From positions 21,969 through 33,122 of the forward strand of contig CP070801.1 of assembly GCA_020343575.1 (NCBI GenBank): a DNA stretch of 11,154 nt, in the 5' to 3' direction. The first letter of the stretch is position 1, and each line of letters starts with the position of its first letter. The notes beneath the pieces are model-generated. The model did no database searches, was not told the DNA's origin, and was given only the letters and a program-made list of their open reading frames with translations. Below are positions 1 through 6,524 of this stretch, piece after piece. The position numbers and the translations under genes are program-made. This DNA is from Candidatus Aenigmatarchaeota archaeon (GTDB taxonomy: Archaea; Aenigmatarchaeota; Aenigmatarchaeia; QMZP01).

Positions 1-1
1 C

Positions 2-1168
2 ATAAAGGATAAGAGAACCAAGTACTACTCCCTGCTCTGCCTATTCCTGGCAGGAATGCTTGGGGCTGTTCACACAGGAGACATGTTCAACCTCTTTGTT
101 TTCTTTGAGATATTCTCCTTGTCTGCCTATGCCCTGACCTCCTACTACAGGAACGCCAATGCAATAGAGGGATCGATAAAGTATCTGATACAGGGCTCCC
201 TTGCGACGTCACTCATACTCTTTGGCGTTGCGTTTTTGTACGGCCTGACAGGAACCCTTAACATGGCGGATATTGCAACAAAAATCCCAGAGATATCGAG
301 TTTTGTCCTTCCTCTTTCCCTAGGCCTTTTGCTCACGGGGTTTGGATTGAAGGTTGCCATGTTCCCGTTCCATGCATGGAAAGCCGATGTGATATCCGCA
401 ACACCCGCCCCGATAGGCGCGTTGTTTGCAACTGCCTCAACTTCTGTTGGAATTTATACGGTGTTTAGAATGTTACTCACGGTTTTCTCCATAAACTCGT
501 TTCTGATTTACACATTGATAGCGTTGATTGGAGTGGTGACAATGATAATTGGAGCGGTCATGGCTTTGCAGCAAAACGATCTCCTCAGGCTGCTTGCATA
601 CTCCTCTATATCCCAGGCGGGTTTTGTTCTACTTGCCTTCGGTATCGCTATTTTGAGTCCATTAGGTTACACAGCAGCTGTTTTCCATCTCTTTAACATC
701 GTTGCCCTAGAGGCTCTGTTATTTTTCTGTGCGGGTGTTATAATCCATGAGAGCGGGACCTCTGACATGGCAAAACTCGGAGGATTCGCGAAGTTCAGCC
801 CGATTCTTAACTATGCCTTCCTTATCGGTATTCTGGCGAATGCCGGTGTTCCCTTATTGAATGGTTTCTCGAGCAAGTGGCTCATATACATTGCAACACT
901 CCAGGCCAACCCCATATTTATGGTCTTCGCTGTTCTGGCCTCTATCCTTGCGTTGTTCTACGGATTGAAAGCATATTCACTAATCTTCCTTAGGACTGTG
1001 AAGATCAAGGCCAACAGAATCTCACACTTCATGCTCATTCCAATAGTAATACTCGCGGGGGTCTGCATCTTTTTCGGTCTTCTCCCCTGGGCGGGTATAA
1101 GGATCTCAAGCATTGTGGTTGAGAGTTTCACAAATGTTCCCTACATAATGAAGGTGTTGCTATGGTAG
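2..1168 (+). CDS. mbhH: Mbh-type hydrogenase ion-translocating membrane subunit (MbhH / MrpD / NuoN-like), 5' partial
   Basis: Proton/sodium-translocating antiporter-like subunit of a membrane-bound [NiFe] hydrogenase. The reading frame is open to the window edge: codons from base 2 read IKDKRTKYYSLLCLFLAG before the first internal ATG at 56, and this matches the helix that precedes the conserved GAVHTGDMFNLFVFFE segment in NuoN/MrpD proteins. The gene therefore starts upstream, and about 110-120 N-terminal residues are probably missing; 388 residues are visible. Seen: the conserved helix Glu (FVFFEIFSLSAYAL), the helix Lys in GFGLKVAMFPFHAWKAD, and the AP motif that follows (SATPAPIGALFATAS). 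About ten further hydrophobic helices follow. The next gene starts 23 nt downstream and belongs to the same operon. From family knowledge, upstream Mrp-like subunits (MbhA-G) are expected outside the window. NuoN, MrpD and MbhH cannot be separated by sequence alone; the name follows from gene order. Confidence 0.9.
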   Translation: MKDKRTKYYSLLCLFLAGMLGAVHTGDMFNLFVFFEIFSLSAYALTSYYRNANAIEGSIKYLIQGSLATSLILFGVAFLYGLTGTLNMADIATKIPEISSFVLPLSLGLLLTGFGLKVAMFPFHAWKADVISATPAPIGALFATASTSVGIYTVFRMLLTVFSINSFLIYTLIALIGVVTMIIGAVMALQQNDLLRLLAYSSISQAGFVLLAFGIAILSPLGYTAAVFHLFNIVALEALLFFCAGVIIHESGTSDMAKLGGFAKFSPILNYAFLIGILANAGVPLLNGFSSKWLIYIATLQANPIFMVFAVLASILALFYGLKAYSLIFLRTVKIKANRISHFMLIPIVILAGVCIFFGLLPWAGIRISSIVVESFTNVPYIMKVLLW

Positions 1169-1181
1169 ACAAGGAGTTTGA

Positions 1182-1190
1182 GGTGATGGT
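1182..1190 (+). promoter_or_regulatory. Ribosome binding site deciding the GTG start of mbhI
   Basis: GGTGATGGT lies directly before the GTG at 1191. The same nine bases (1492-1500) lie directly before the ATG of mbhJ. GGTGAT pairs with the archaeal 16S rRNA 3' end (anti-SD CACCUCC). The exact repetition supports GTG 1191 over the in-frame ATG at 1209, which has only a weak AAGGT upstream. Confidence 0.6.
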
Positions 1191-1496
1191 GTGGACAAGG
1201 TATTGATAATGCAGAACATAATAGTGATGTTTTTGGTATTGTTGGTAGTTTTCCTGGCGATATATATAATGGGAAAGAAACCCAGCAAGAGAAAGGAGCA
1301 GAAGATATACGCGTGTGGTGAGGACATCCCGCCAGAGCATCTGAATGTTCCGCAGGATTCGTTTTACAAGGTGTTTGTAAGATCCCTAAGGATAGGGTGG
1401 TTGAAGAGAATGCACACAGGAAGCCTCTCGGATTATCTAGTGTGGATAATGCTGGGTTTGGTTTTCATTGTGATCGTACTCTCAATATTATGGTGA
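1191..1496 (+). CDS. mbhI: Small membrane subunit of Mbh-type hydrogenase (MbhI-like)
   Basis: 101-residue membrane subunit linking the ion-translocating arm to the hydrogenase module. Residues 9-27 form a first transmembrane helix and 84-100 a second. The cytosolic loop between them carries the family segment YACGEDIPPEH (40-50, Cys42) and the segment HTGSLSDYLVW (75-85), which resembles the C-terminal lateral-helix region of NuoL/HyfB-type proteins. In Thermococcus the equivalent MbhI sits between MbhH and MbhJ, exactly as here. The start is GTG 1191, chosen for its GGTGATGGT ribosome site. The stop (TGA 1494-1496) lies within the ribosome binding site of the next gene, which suggests translational coupling. 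Confidence 0.85.
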   Translation: MDKVLIMQNIIVMFLVLLVVFLAIYIMGKKPSKRKEQKIYACGEDIPPEHLNVPQDSFYKVFVRSLRIGWLKRMHTGSLSDYLVWIMLGLVFIVIVLSILW

Positions 1497-1500
1497 TGGT
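1492..1500 (+). promoter_or_regulatory. Ribosome binding site of mbhJ overlapping the mbhI stop
   Basis: GGTGATGGT ends immediately before the ATG at 1501 and contains the TGA stop of mbhI (1494-1496). It is identical to the site before mbhI. Confidence 0.6.
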
Positions 1501-1953
1501 ATGGTGTTTAGAAGGTTTGGGGAAAGGATAGTGTGCTATGCTAGGAGAAAGTCTCCCTGGGTTCTGCACCTAGATACAGGAGGCTGTAATGGATGCGCGA
1601 TAGAGACGTTTGCTGTCCTGACTCCCAGATATGATATAGAAAGATTTGGTGGTCTGAGCAAGGCAAACCCCAGACATTCTGATGTTCTGATAATAAGCGG
1701 GGCAGTAACTAAGAAAATCGAATCTAGGTTGGGAAGAATCTATGATCAGACTCCGGAGCCCAAGGTTGTACTCGCGGTTGGATCATGCGCAATCTCTAAG
1801 GGGGTCTTCCATGACTCCTACAACATCTCGGGTCCCCTGGACAGGATAATGCCTGTTGATGTCTACGTTCCAGGGTGTCCTCCAAAACCCGAGGCAATCC
1901 TGCAAGGTTTGATAAAAGCATTGGATGTGTGGAGGGAGAAGTATAGGATATGA
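1501..1953 (+). CDS. mbhJ: [NiFe]-hydrogenase small subunit with proximal [4Fe-4S] cluster (MbhJ / NuoB-like)
   Basis: 150-residue electron-transfer subunit that pairs with the NiFe large subunit. It belongs to the NuoB/PSST family, which in group 4 hydrogenases carries only the cluster nearest the active site. The ligand set is visible: CNGC (Cys29, Cys32) in LDTGGCNGCAIE, Cys96 in AVGSCAIS, and Cys126 in VPGCPPKPE. The family glycine-rich and proline motifs around the last two cysteines are intact. There is no signal peptide or extra ferredoxin domain, as expected for the short group 4 small subunits that face the cytoplasm. Electrons would arrive from the ferredoxin-like MbhN. The gene starts 4 nt after mbhI ends and is followed by mbhK after 10 nt. 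Confidence 0.95.
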   Translation: MVFRRFGERIVCYARRKSPWVLHLDTGGCNGCAIETFAVLTPRYDIERFGGLSKANPRHSDVLIISGAVTKKIESRLGRIYDQTPEPKVVLAVGSCAISKGVFHDSYNISGPLDRIMPVDVYVPGCPPKPEAILQGLIKALDVWREKYRI

Positions 1954-1963
1954 AGGTGGAAGA

Positions 1964-2377
1964 ATGTTGTTCGCCAAGAGTCTAGGAAAGCTTTACAAAA
2001 AGCAGGGAAACTCCTTCATCGTGGAGGTTTCCCAGAAGGATTTTGGAAAAACCATCCTCAGGTTGAAGGCAAAAGATATAGAGCACATATCCGCAATAAC
2101 CGGTTATGACAATGGAAAGAGTATCGAGCTTATTTACCATTTCACGTATGATGAGAAAATCCTAAGTATCAAAACCAAAATTGACAGAAAAAAACCGATG
2201 ATAAATAGTATTGTGAAGCAGTTTCCTGGGGCTGAACTGTATGAGAGAGAGTGCTTCGAAATGTTCGGGGTAAACTTTCATGGGAACCCGAATCTCAGAG
2301 GTGTTTTGTTGAGTAAGGAGTCTCCAAAAACTCCGCTAATGAAAAATGCAAGGAAGGAGTATGAAAAGAAGGGATGA
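1964..2377 (+). CDS. mbhK: NuoC-like 30-kDa subunit of Mbh-type hydrogenase (MbhK)
   Basis: 137-residue hydrophilic subunit of the NuoC / complex I 30-kDa family, which packs against the large subunit. The diagnostic C-terminal signature is visible: ELYERECFEMFGVNFHGNPNLRGVLL. I chose ATG 1964, preceded by GGTGG (1955-1959) with a 4-nt gap. An in-frame ATG at 1925 would add 13 residues that overlap the end of mbhJ and lack family resemblance. The Thermococcus counterpart is, from memory, somewhat longer (about 170 residues), so this is a compact version. Its 3' end overlaps the TrmO-like gene by 17 nt, whereas in the usual gene order it would be followed directly by mbhL. Confidence 0.85.
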   Translation: MLFAKSLGKLYKKQGNSFIVEVSQKDFGKTILRLKAKDIEHISAITGYDNGKSIELIYHFTYDEKILSIKTKIDRKKPMINSIVKQFPGAELYERECFEMFGVNFHGNPNLRGVLLSKESPKTPLMKNARKEYEKKG

Positions 2378-2831
2378 GATAAGGCCGATAGGAAAGGTTG
2401 CCTCAATGTTCAGGGATTTGAAGGAGATTGAAATAGCATATGAGGATGATATGCATCTGGACATAGAGTCAGAAATCGTATTGAGGAACGATCTTAGGCC
2501 TGCCCTAAAGGGATTAAAGGAATTTTCGCACATATGGGTAATCTATGGGCTTGAGAGGACAGGAAGGGTTGAAATCAAGACCCGTCCAGGGCCACCAGAA
2601 ATGAGGGATCTTCCAAAGATTGGTGTGTTTGCCTCCAGGTCCCAGTACAGACCCAACCACCTTGTACTTAGGCTCGTTGAGCTGCTGAATGTGAAAAACA
2701 ACAAGCTCGTGGTCAAGGGACTCGATGCCATAAACAACAGTCCTGTACTTGACATAAAACCTTATGTTCCCTACTACGACCTTCCAAAAAACCCGAAGGT
2801 AGCTAACTGGTATTCAAAATGGATAAAATGA
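2361..2831 (+). CDS. TrmO/TsaA-family SAM-dependent tRNA methyltransferase-like protein
   Basis: 156-residue single-domain beta-barrel protein of the TsaA/TrmO (UPF0066) family. Characterised members use S-adenosylmethionine to N6-methylate t6A37 in tRNA. Seen: the N-terminal motif IRPIGKVAS (7-15), the FSHIWVIY segment (55-62), GVFASRSQYRPN (88-99), and the C-terminal LDIKPYVPYYD (130-140). It lacks the C-terminal domain of the roughly 235-residue E. coli enzyme, as is common in archaea. The usual RPNPIG-type motif is replaced by RPNHLV (97-102), so SAM binding or RNA specificity may differ. ATG 2361 is preferred over ATG 2346 because AGGA lies at a good distance (2351-2354). The gene overlaps mbhK, and its stop lies 15 nt before the chosen mbhL start, so it is co-transcribed with the hydrogenase. 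A hydrogenase-specific role is inference only. Confidence 0.85.
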   Translation: MKRRDEIRPIGKVASMFRDLKEIEIAYEDDMHLDIESEIVLRNDLRPALKGLKEFSHIWVIYGLERTGRVEIKTRPGPPEMRDLPKIGVFASRSQYRPNHLVLRLVELLNVKNNKLVVKGLDAINNSPVLDIKPYVPYYDLPKNPKVANWYSKWIK

Positions 2832-2833
2832 AA

Positions 2834-2839
2834 GAGGAG
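2834..2839 (+). promoter_or_regulatory. Ribosome binding site deciding the mbhL start
   Basis: GAGGAG lies 6 nt before the ATG at 2846. Two upstream in-frame ATGs (2819, 2828) lack a good ribosome site and would add only a Lys/Glu-rich extension. This supports ATG 2846. Confidence 0.55.
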
Positions 2840-2845
2840 AAGAAA

Positions 2846-4042
2846 ATGGAAAAGGTGAAAGAAGAGCGAGTGACCTACTCTTTACCGATTGGTCCGCAGC
2901 ACCCAATGTACGTAGAAGCAGAGAATTTAAACGTTTACCTGGATGGGGAAACAATAGTCGATGTTGACATAAATGTAGGTTACCTGCATAGGGGGATAGA
3001 GGAGCTCATGCAGAGGAGGAATTACCTGCAGAACATATACTTGTCTGAGAGGATATGTGGGATATGCTCTGGCATCCATTCCATGACCTATTGCCAATGC
3101 ATTGAGAATCTACTCGATGTGAACATACCAGAGAGAGCGAAATATATTAGGACGATGGTTCTCGAACTGGAGAGGCTTCATTCCCATTTCCTATTCCTTG
3201 GTGTTGTTGGCTATGAGATTGGAATGGACACTGCTTTCATGTATGCCTGGAAGGACAGGGAGTTCTCAATGGATATGCTCGAGCAGGTATCCGGGAACAG
3301 GGTTAACTACGCAATGCCCACTGTGGGTGGTGTGAGAAGAGACGTCCCCAATCATATAATTCCGAGTATGCTCAAGAAACTCAATCATCTAGAGAAGAGA
3401 ACAGAATACTACAGAAAGGTTTTCCTAAGGGACAGGACCATAATCGCCAGGACAAGGGGTCTCGGGATTTTGCCGAAGAAAGACGTTGAGAGGTTTTCCA
3501 TTGTTGGTCCGGTCGCAAGGGCTTCCGGTCTGAAGATAGATGTTAGGAGGGATACACCATACCTGAAATATGATGATCTGGACTGGAAGGTTATTGTTGA
3601 AAAGGCCGAAGACTCTCAGTCAAGGGTTATGGTAAAGGTTCTGGAGATTTTCCAGAGCATCAAGATACTAAGACAGTGTCTGAAAAAACTCCCGAGTCTG
3701 GACAGGGAGATAAAAACAAAGGTTCCCTTAGTTATACCAAAAGCAGAGGCCATTGCTATCACGGAGGCTCCAAGAGGGGAGCTCGTTTACTATGCAATGT
3801 CAAACGGAACAGACAGACCTGAGAGGATGAGAATAAGAACACCTAGCTTTGTGAACATCATCTACTCACTTCCCATCATACTCAAGGAGCAGCAGCTGGC
3901 TGATCTACCAGCGATAGTTGCATCGATAGACCCATGCTTCTCGTGCACAGATCGAATGACCCTGATAGACACAAAATCTGGAGAGAAGAAGACAGTGGAT
4001 GAGACATATCTGAAGAAACTGGGTGAAAGGAGGTTAAAATGA
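2846..4042 (+). CDS. mbhL: Group 4 [NiFe]-hydrogenase large (catalytic) subunit (MbhL)
   Basis: 398-residue catalytic subunit that reduces protons to H2 (or oxidises H2) at a Ni-Fe(CN)2CO centre. It belongs to the NuoD/HycE family. Both nickel-binding motifs are intact: ERICGICSGIH with Cys71 and Cys74, and DPCFSCTDR with Cys364 and Cys367. All four ligands are therefore present, which separates it from MBX/MBS and NuoD relatives. After the second motif 28 residues follow. By analogy with E. coli HycE, cleavage is expected between Arg370 and Met371 once nickel is inserted, and the HycI-type protease at 5284-5721 is the obvious candidate. The start is ATG 2846 for its GAGGAG site; a start at 2819 (407 residues) is possible. 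The stop overlaps the mbhM start as ATGA, preceded by GGAGG (4029-4033). Confidence 0.95.
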   Translation: MEKVKEERVTYSLPIGPQHPMYVEAENLNVYLDGETIVDVDINVGYLHRGIEELMQRRNYLQNIYLSERICGICSGIHSMTYCQCIENLLDVNIPERAKYIRTMVLELERLHSHFLFLGVVGYEIGMDTAFMYAWKDREFSMDMLEQVSGNRVNYAMPTVGGVRRDVPNHIIPSMLKKLNHLEKRTEYYRKVFLRDRTIIARTRGLGILPKKDVERFSIVGPVARASGLKIDVRRDTPYLKYDDLDWKVIVEKAEDSQSRVMVKVLEIFQSIKILRQCLKKLPSLDREIKTKVPLVIPKAEAIAITEAPRGELVYYAMSNGTDRPERMRIRTPSFVNIIYSLPIILKEQQLADLPAIVASIDPCFSCTDRMTLIDTKSGEKKTVDETYLKKLGERRLK

Positions 4043-4929
4043 TATTTGAAATTCTGATATATCCTGGGTTTGTATTCCTGGTCCTTGCCAGTATGATTTA
4101 CTACGGAATTTTAAGGAAAGTCGCTGCAAGGATGCAGAGCAGAATAGGTCCTCCTATATGGCAGCCGATTTTGGATTTCATAAAGCTTGTGGGAAAGGAG
4201 GATCTGAATCCTGAACAAGCGAAGGCAGGATTCACATTCTGGCCTTTTATTGCGATAACCTCGGTTTTGATAGCTGGACTGCTTACACCCATCGCTGGCA
4301 TCGTTCCCCTTTCATTCACCGGAGACATTGTGGTCTTAATATACTTCCTCGCGTTCGGTTCCCTTGCGGTTTATCTCTCGGGTTTCTCTAGCTCCAACCC
4401 CTACGGTGTTGTGGGATCAATGAGGGGTCTCATTCAAATGATTGGGTATGAATTCCCGTTCATAGTCTCCATCCTCGTTCCGGTTGTTGCAGCAGGGATA
4501 TTGTCTCCTTTCCTGATAAACACCCTCCAGGTACATTACGGGTGGTTTGGATTCACGTTCCCCTTCGCAGCAATAGCATACTTCGTCTCAATTCTTGCGA
4601 AGGTTGAGGTTCCTCCATTCCACACACCAGGAGCCCACCAGGAGATTGTTTCCGGTTATTCAACAGAATATACAGGAACCAGACTCGCCATGATAGAACT
4701 TGCCCACATGATTAAACTGTTCGTCCTGATCTCCCTCGGAATCGCCCTTTTCTTCGGAGGCTCTGCTGATATACTAATGTTCATTGTGAAGAGTCTTGTC
4801 CTCCTATTCATTATCACCCTTGCAAGGGTTCTTGTGGCGAGGTTCAGGATAGACCAGATTCTGAAGTTCACATGGTTTTTCGGTTTCGTTGCATTGATTG
4901 ATCTGGTTAGGGTTGTGTTGATATTATGA
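4039..4929 (+). CDS. mbhM: NuoH-like membrane anchor subunit of Mbh-type hydrogenase (MbhM)
   Basis: 296-residue integral membrane protein with about eight hydrophobic helices. It is homologous to complex I NuoH (ND1) and anchors the hydrogenase module to the ion-translocating arm. Family signatures seen: RMQSRIGPPIWQPILDFIKLVGKEDL near the N-terminus (32 onwards), the NPYGVVGSMRGLIQMIGYEFPF segment in mid-protein, and the charged loop EVPPFHTPGAHQEIVSGYSTEYTG before the last helices, with its conserved Glu residues. The length is typical for archaeal group 4 anchors. It overlaps mbhL by 4 nt (ATGA) and mbhN by 4 nt (ATGA), so translation of the three is probably coupled. Confidence 0.94.
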   Translation: MIFEILIYPGFVFLVLASMIYYGILRKVAARMQSRIGPPIWQPILDFIKLVGKEDLNPEQAKAGFTFWPFIAITSVLIAGLLTPIAGIVPLSFTGDIVVLIYFLAFGSLAVYLSGFSSSNPYGVVGSMRGLIQMIGYEFPFIVSILVPVVAAGILSPFLINTLQVHYGWFGFTFPFAAIAYFVSILAKVEVPPFHTPGAHQEIVSGYSTEYTGTRLAMIELAHMIKLFVLISLGIALFFGGSADILMFIVKSLVLLFIITLARVLVARFRIDQILKFTWFFGFVALIDLVRVVLIL

Positions 4930-5282
4930 GGTTGACAGGTGAAGCATTAAAGAATGTATTCAAGAGGCCATTCACTCAGAAGTATCCAAAGGTAAAACCC
5001 ATCATCCCTGAAGGTCTGAGGGGAAGGGTTGAACATGACAAGAACAAGTGTATATACTGTGGTATGTGTGATAAGTATTGCCCTTCTGGAGCAATAGAGG
5101 TTGAAGTTGGTAGGGCATGGAGATATGACATGGGAAGATGTCTCTTCTGTTCCCAGTGCGAAGAAGTCTGCAAGTACATGGTTAGGAAGAACGCGATAAC
5201 GATGGTAATGGATTTCGAGCACGCGGAAAGAAAGAAAAGTAGGCTGATAACCATTCACAAAAAACCCAAACCCGAGAAGTGA
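4926..5282 (+). CDS. mbhN: 2[4Fe-4S] ferredoxin-like subunit of Mbh-type hydrogenase (MbhN / NuoI-like)
   Basis: 118-residue electron-input subunit of the NuoI family, expected to accept electrons from reduced ferredoxin and pass them to MbhJ. Two cluster motifs are complete: C42-IY-C45-GM-C48-DKY-C52-P and C72-LF-C75-SQ-C78-EEV-C82. The second lacks the proline that normally follows the last cysteine (VCK instead of VCP). The N-terminus (VFKRPFTQKYP) matches the NuoI segment that contacts the membrane arm. The C-terminus is a Lys-rich tail. It is the last gene of the hydrogenase operon. Its stop is separated by a single base from the stop of the convergent protease gene. Confidence 0.94.
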   Translation: MRLTGEALKNVFKRPFTQKYPKVKPIIPEGLRGRVEHDKNKCIYCGMCDKYCPSGAIEVEVGRAWRYDMGRCLFCSQCEEVCKYMVRKNAITMVMDFEHAERKKSRLITIHKKPKPEK

Positions 5283-5283
5283 A

Positions 5284-5721
5284 TTATTTTACCATTTCAG
5301 TTATTTCTTTGCTGATATTCTTTACTGCTCTTTTACATTCACCCGAAACCTGCTCGTCAAACCCCCTCTGTTTTGGTTGGATGCCAAGAAAAACGAGTTT
5401 GAAATCTATTTTCGATCTGAGATAATTAACCAAAAGTGTGAGAGGAAGCTTGTGGGTTGATAACGCTTGCTTCTTTACAGAATCAAGATCTATTTTTCTG
5501 AAAGTTCCTGGCTTATCTCCCATATCAGCAGTATCCACCAATATGAGTTTTTCAGGCTTGAAATCTAGGATTCTTTTCAGGAAATTTTCAGGGAAATGCT
5601 CACAGTCGAGAAGAAGAATGTTATTATCCTTGAGTGTTTTCTTAAGCTCATCTATGACCATGGGACCTGCGGCATCATCTCCCCGCATCCTATTCCCAAC
5701 CCCACATATCACAGTCTTCAT
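5284..5721 (-). CDS. hycI: Hydrogenase maturation protease (HycI/HyaD family)
   Basis: 145-residue nickel-sensing endopeptidase that removes the C-terminal tail of the NiFe large subunit. Seen: the N-terminal motif VICGVGNRMRGDD (4-16), Asp16, Asp63 in LVDTADMG and His90 in STHKLPL. These correspond to the nickel-binding residues D16, D62 and H90 of E. coli HycI. The late segment FLGIQPKQ also fits the family. I chose ATG 5721. A TTG at 5745 would add eight residues ahead of the conserved MKTVICGVGN start and has no ribosome site, whereas ATG 5721 lies about 25 nt behind a TATA-like TTATAAA (5752-5746), consistent with a leaderless mRNA. It is convergent with mbhN and divergent from hypC. MbhL is the likely substrate because it keeps a 28-residue tail. 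Confidence 0.92.
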   Translation of the reverse strand: MKTVICGVGNRMRGDDAAGPMVIDELKKTLKDNNILLLDCEHFPENFLKRILDFKPEKLILVDTADMGDKPGTFRKIDLDSVKKQALSTHKLPLTLLVNYLRSKIDFKLVFLGIQPKQRGFDEQVSGECKRAVKNISKEITEMVK

Positions 5722-5754
5722 AAATAATTTATTCCCATCTGTCAATTTATAACC
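5722..5754. promoter_or_regulatory. Back-to-back leaderless promoters between hycI and hypC
   Basis: Only 33 bp separate the two start codons. On the - strand TTATAAA (5752-5746) ends 24 nt before the hycI ATG, a near-consensus archaeal TATA position for a leaderless transcript. On the + strand an A/T-rich box (about 5723-5733, AATAATTTATT) lies about 22-32 nt before the hypC ATG at 5755. Neither gene has a Shine-Dalgarno sequence. Each TATA box lies next to or over the other gene's transcription start, so the two polymerases may compete. The hycI box is clear; the hypC box is weaker. Confidence 0.55.
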
Positions 5755-5967
5755 ATGTGCATATCCAAGCCGCAGAGGGTTCTGAGTTTCAAAGACGGGA
5801 AAGCGTTGGTGGAATTTGGGGGTGAGAAGAAGCGAGTGAAGTCTCCATTTCCTCTGAATAAGGGTGAATTCGTTTTGTGCCAGGCAGGGTTTGTTGTGAA
5901 AAAAATTCCAGAAAAGGTAGCGAAGGATATGCTCAAGGAATGGAAAGAGATGAACGAATGGATATGA
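5755..5967 (+). CDS. hypC: Hydrogenase assembly chaperone HypC (short form)
   Basis: 70-residue HypC/HybG-family chaperone, which with HypD carries the Fe(CN)2CO group and delivers it to the large subunit. The N-terminus MCISKPQRV has the required Met-Cys2; the initiator Met is normally removed so that Cys2 is exposed. The OB-like body is recognisable (KALVEFGGEKKRV, then KGEFVLCQAGFVVKKI). The His that follows the strand in E. coli HypC (His51 in VLVHVGFA) is replaced here: VLCQAGFVV gives Gln43, with a Cys at 42. The gene is first in a three-gene maturation operon, probably leaderless, and its last codons overlap the next gene. Confidence 0.88.
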   Translation: MCISKPQRVLSFKDGKALVEFGGEKKRVKSPFPLNKGEFVLCQAGFVVKKIPEKVAKDMLKEWKEMNEWI

Positions 5968-6524
5968 AAGGTGACGGTTTTGACCTCTTTATGAGATTTG
6001 CCGATGGGTGTCGTTGTTATCTACAATCTAAGGGGGTTATATCTAGGGAGGATAACCAGGCAATTCTGGATTATTTCAAAACAGGGAAGAAACCTGACTC
6101 TGATGTTTTGAAAAGGGTTTATTACGTTGCTTTTCCTGGGTTGGAAGTTGTAGGTGAAAGGCTTGGAAAGCGAATGTTTGATGCAGACGTTGTGAGGAAA
6201 TTTTACGCGTTTGATCACAACAAGATGAAGGTTGAACAGGGAAACTATGTTTGCATCGCGTTTCCAGCAAAGATTTTGGAAAAGAGGGATAGCGAATATT
6301 TGCTGGAGCTCTCACCGGTTAAGGGAAATTTCTGTATTGACTCGGACCTTGATTTAAAACCAGGAGACTGGGTAATAGTTCATAGGATGAATGTTGTTGA
6401 AAAGGTTTCAGAAGAATACGCAAAGAATATCTCTGATAACTTAAAAAGGCTCGGGGTGGATAAAGAAATGAGGTTTCCTGAGAAGGCGATAAAATATCTA
6501 AAGGAGTTGAAGCGCAATGCATGA
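5958..6524 (+). CDS. Two-domain protein: unknown N-terminal domain fused to a HypC-like domain
   Basis: 188-residue soluble protein. Residues 1-95 form a domain I cannot firmly name; its pattern (LFMRFADG, then ILDYFKTG, then FPGLEVVGERLGKRMFDADVVRKFY) reminds me of the DUF6390 type found near bacterial hydrogenases, but this is from memory. Residues 97-165 align with HypC: YVCIAFPAKILEK (Cys99) matches MCIGVPGQI, LKPGDWVIVHRMNVVEKV (His142) matches the GQWVLVHVGFAM region, and EEYAKNISDNLKRLG matches the HypC C-terminal helix. The equivalent of HypC Cys2 is internal here, so it cannot be N-terminal. Start ATG 5958 has AGAGATGA upstream; ATG 5964 (ATGA overlap with hypC) is an alternative. 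It lies between hypC and hypA and overlaps both, so a role in NiFe-site assembly is likely. Confidence 0.75.
   Translation: MDMKGDGFDLFMRFADGCRCYLQSKGVISREDNQAILDYFKTGKKPDSDVLKRVYYVAFPGLEVVGERLGKRMFDADVVRKFYAFDHNKMKVEQGNYVCIAFPAKILEKRDSEYLLELSPVKGNFCIDSDLDLKPGDWVIVHRMNVVEKVSEEYAKNISDNLKRLGVDKEMRFPEKAIKYLKELKRNA

Noticed and set aside
1162..1206. 14-codon open frame starting with ATG across the end of mbhH
   Set aside because: It stops after MVDKEFEVMVWTRY and spans the ribosome site of mbhI; nothing supports it as a gene.
2846..4042. Assignment of the cluster to the related sulfur-reducing MBX/MBS or a complex I-like (Fpo/Nuo) enzyme
   Set aside because: All four Ni-Fe ligand cysteines (71, 74, 364, 367) are present, and a protease with matching maturation genes lies next to it, so a true [NiFe] hydrogenase fits better.
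4947..5258. Long open frames on the - strand opposite mbhN, in two different frames
   Set aside because: The + strand frame has two complete [4Fe-4S] motifs; the opposite-strand products show no family pattern.
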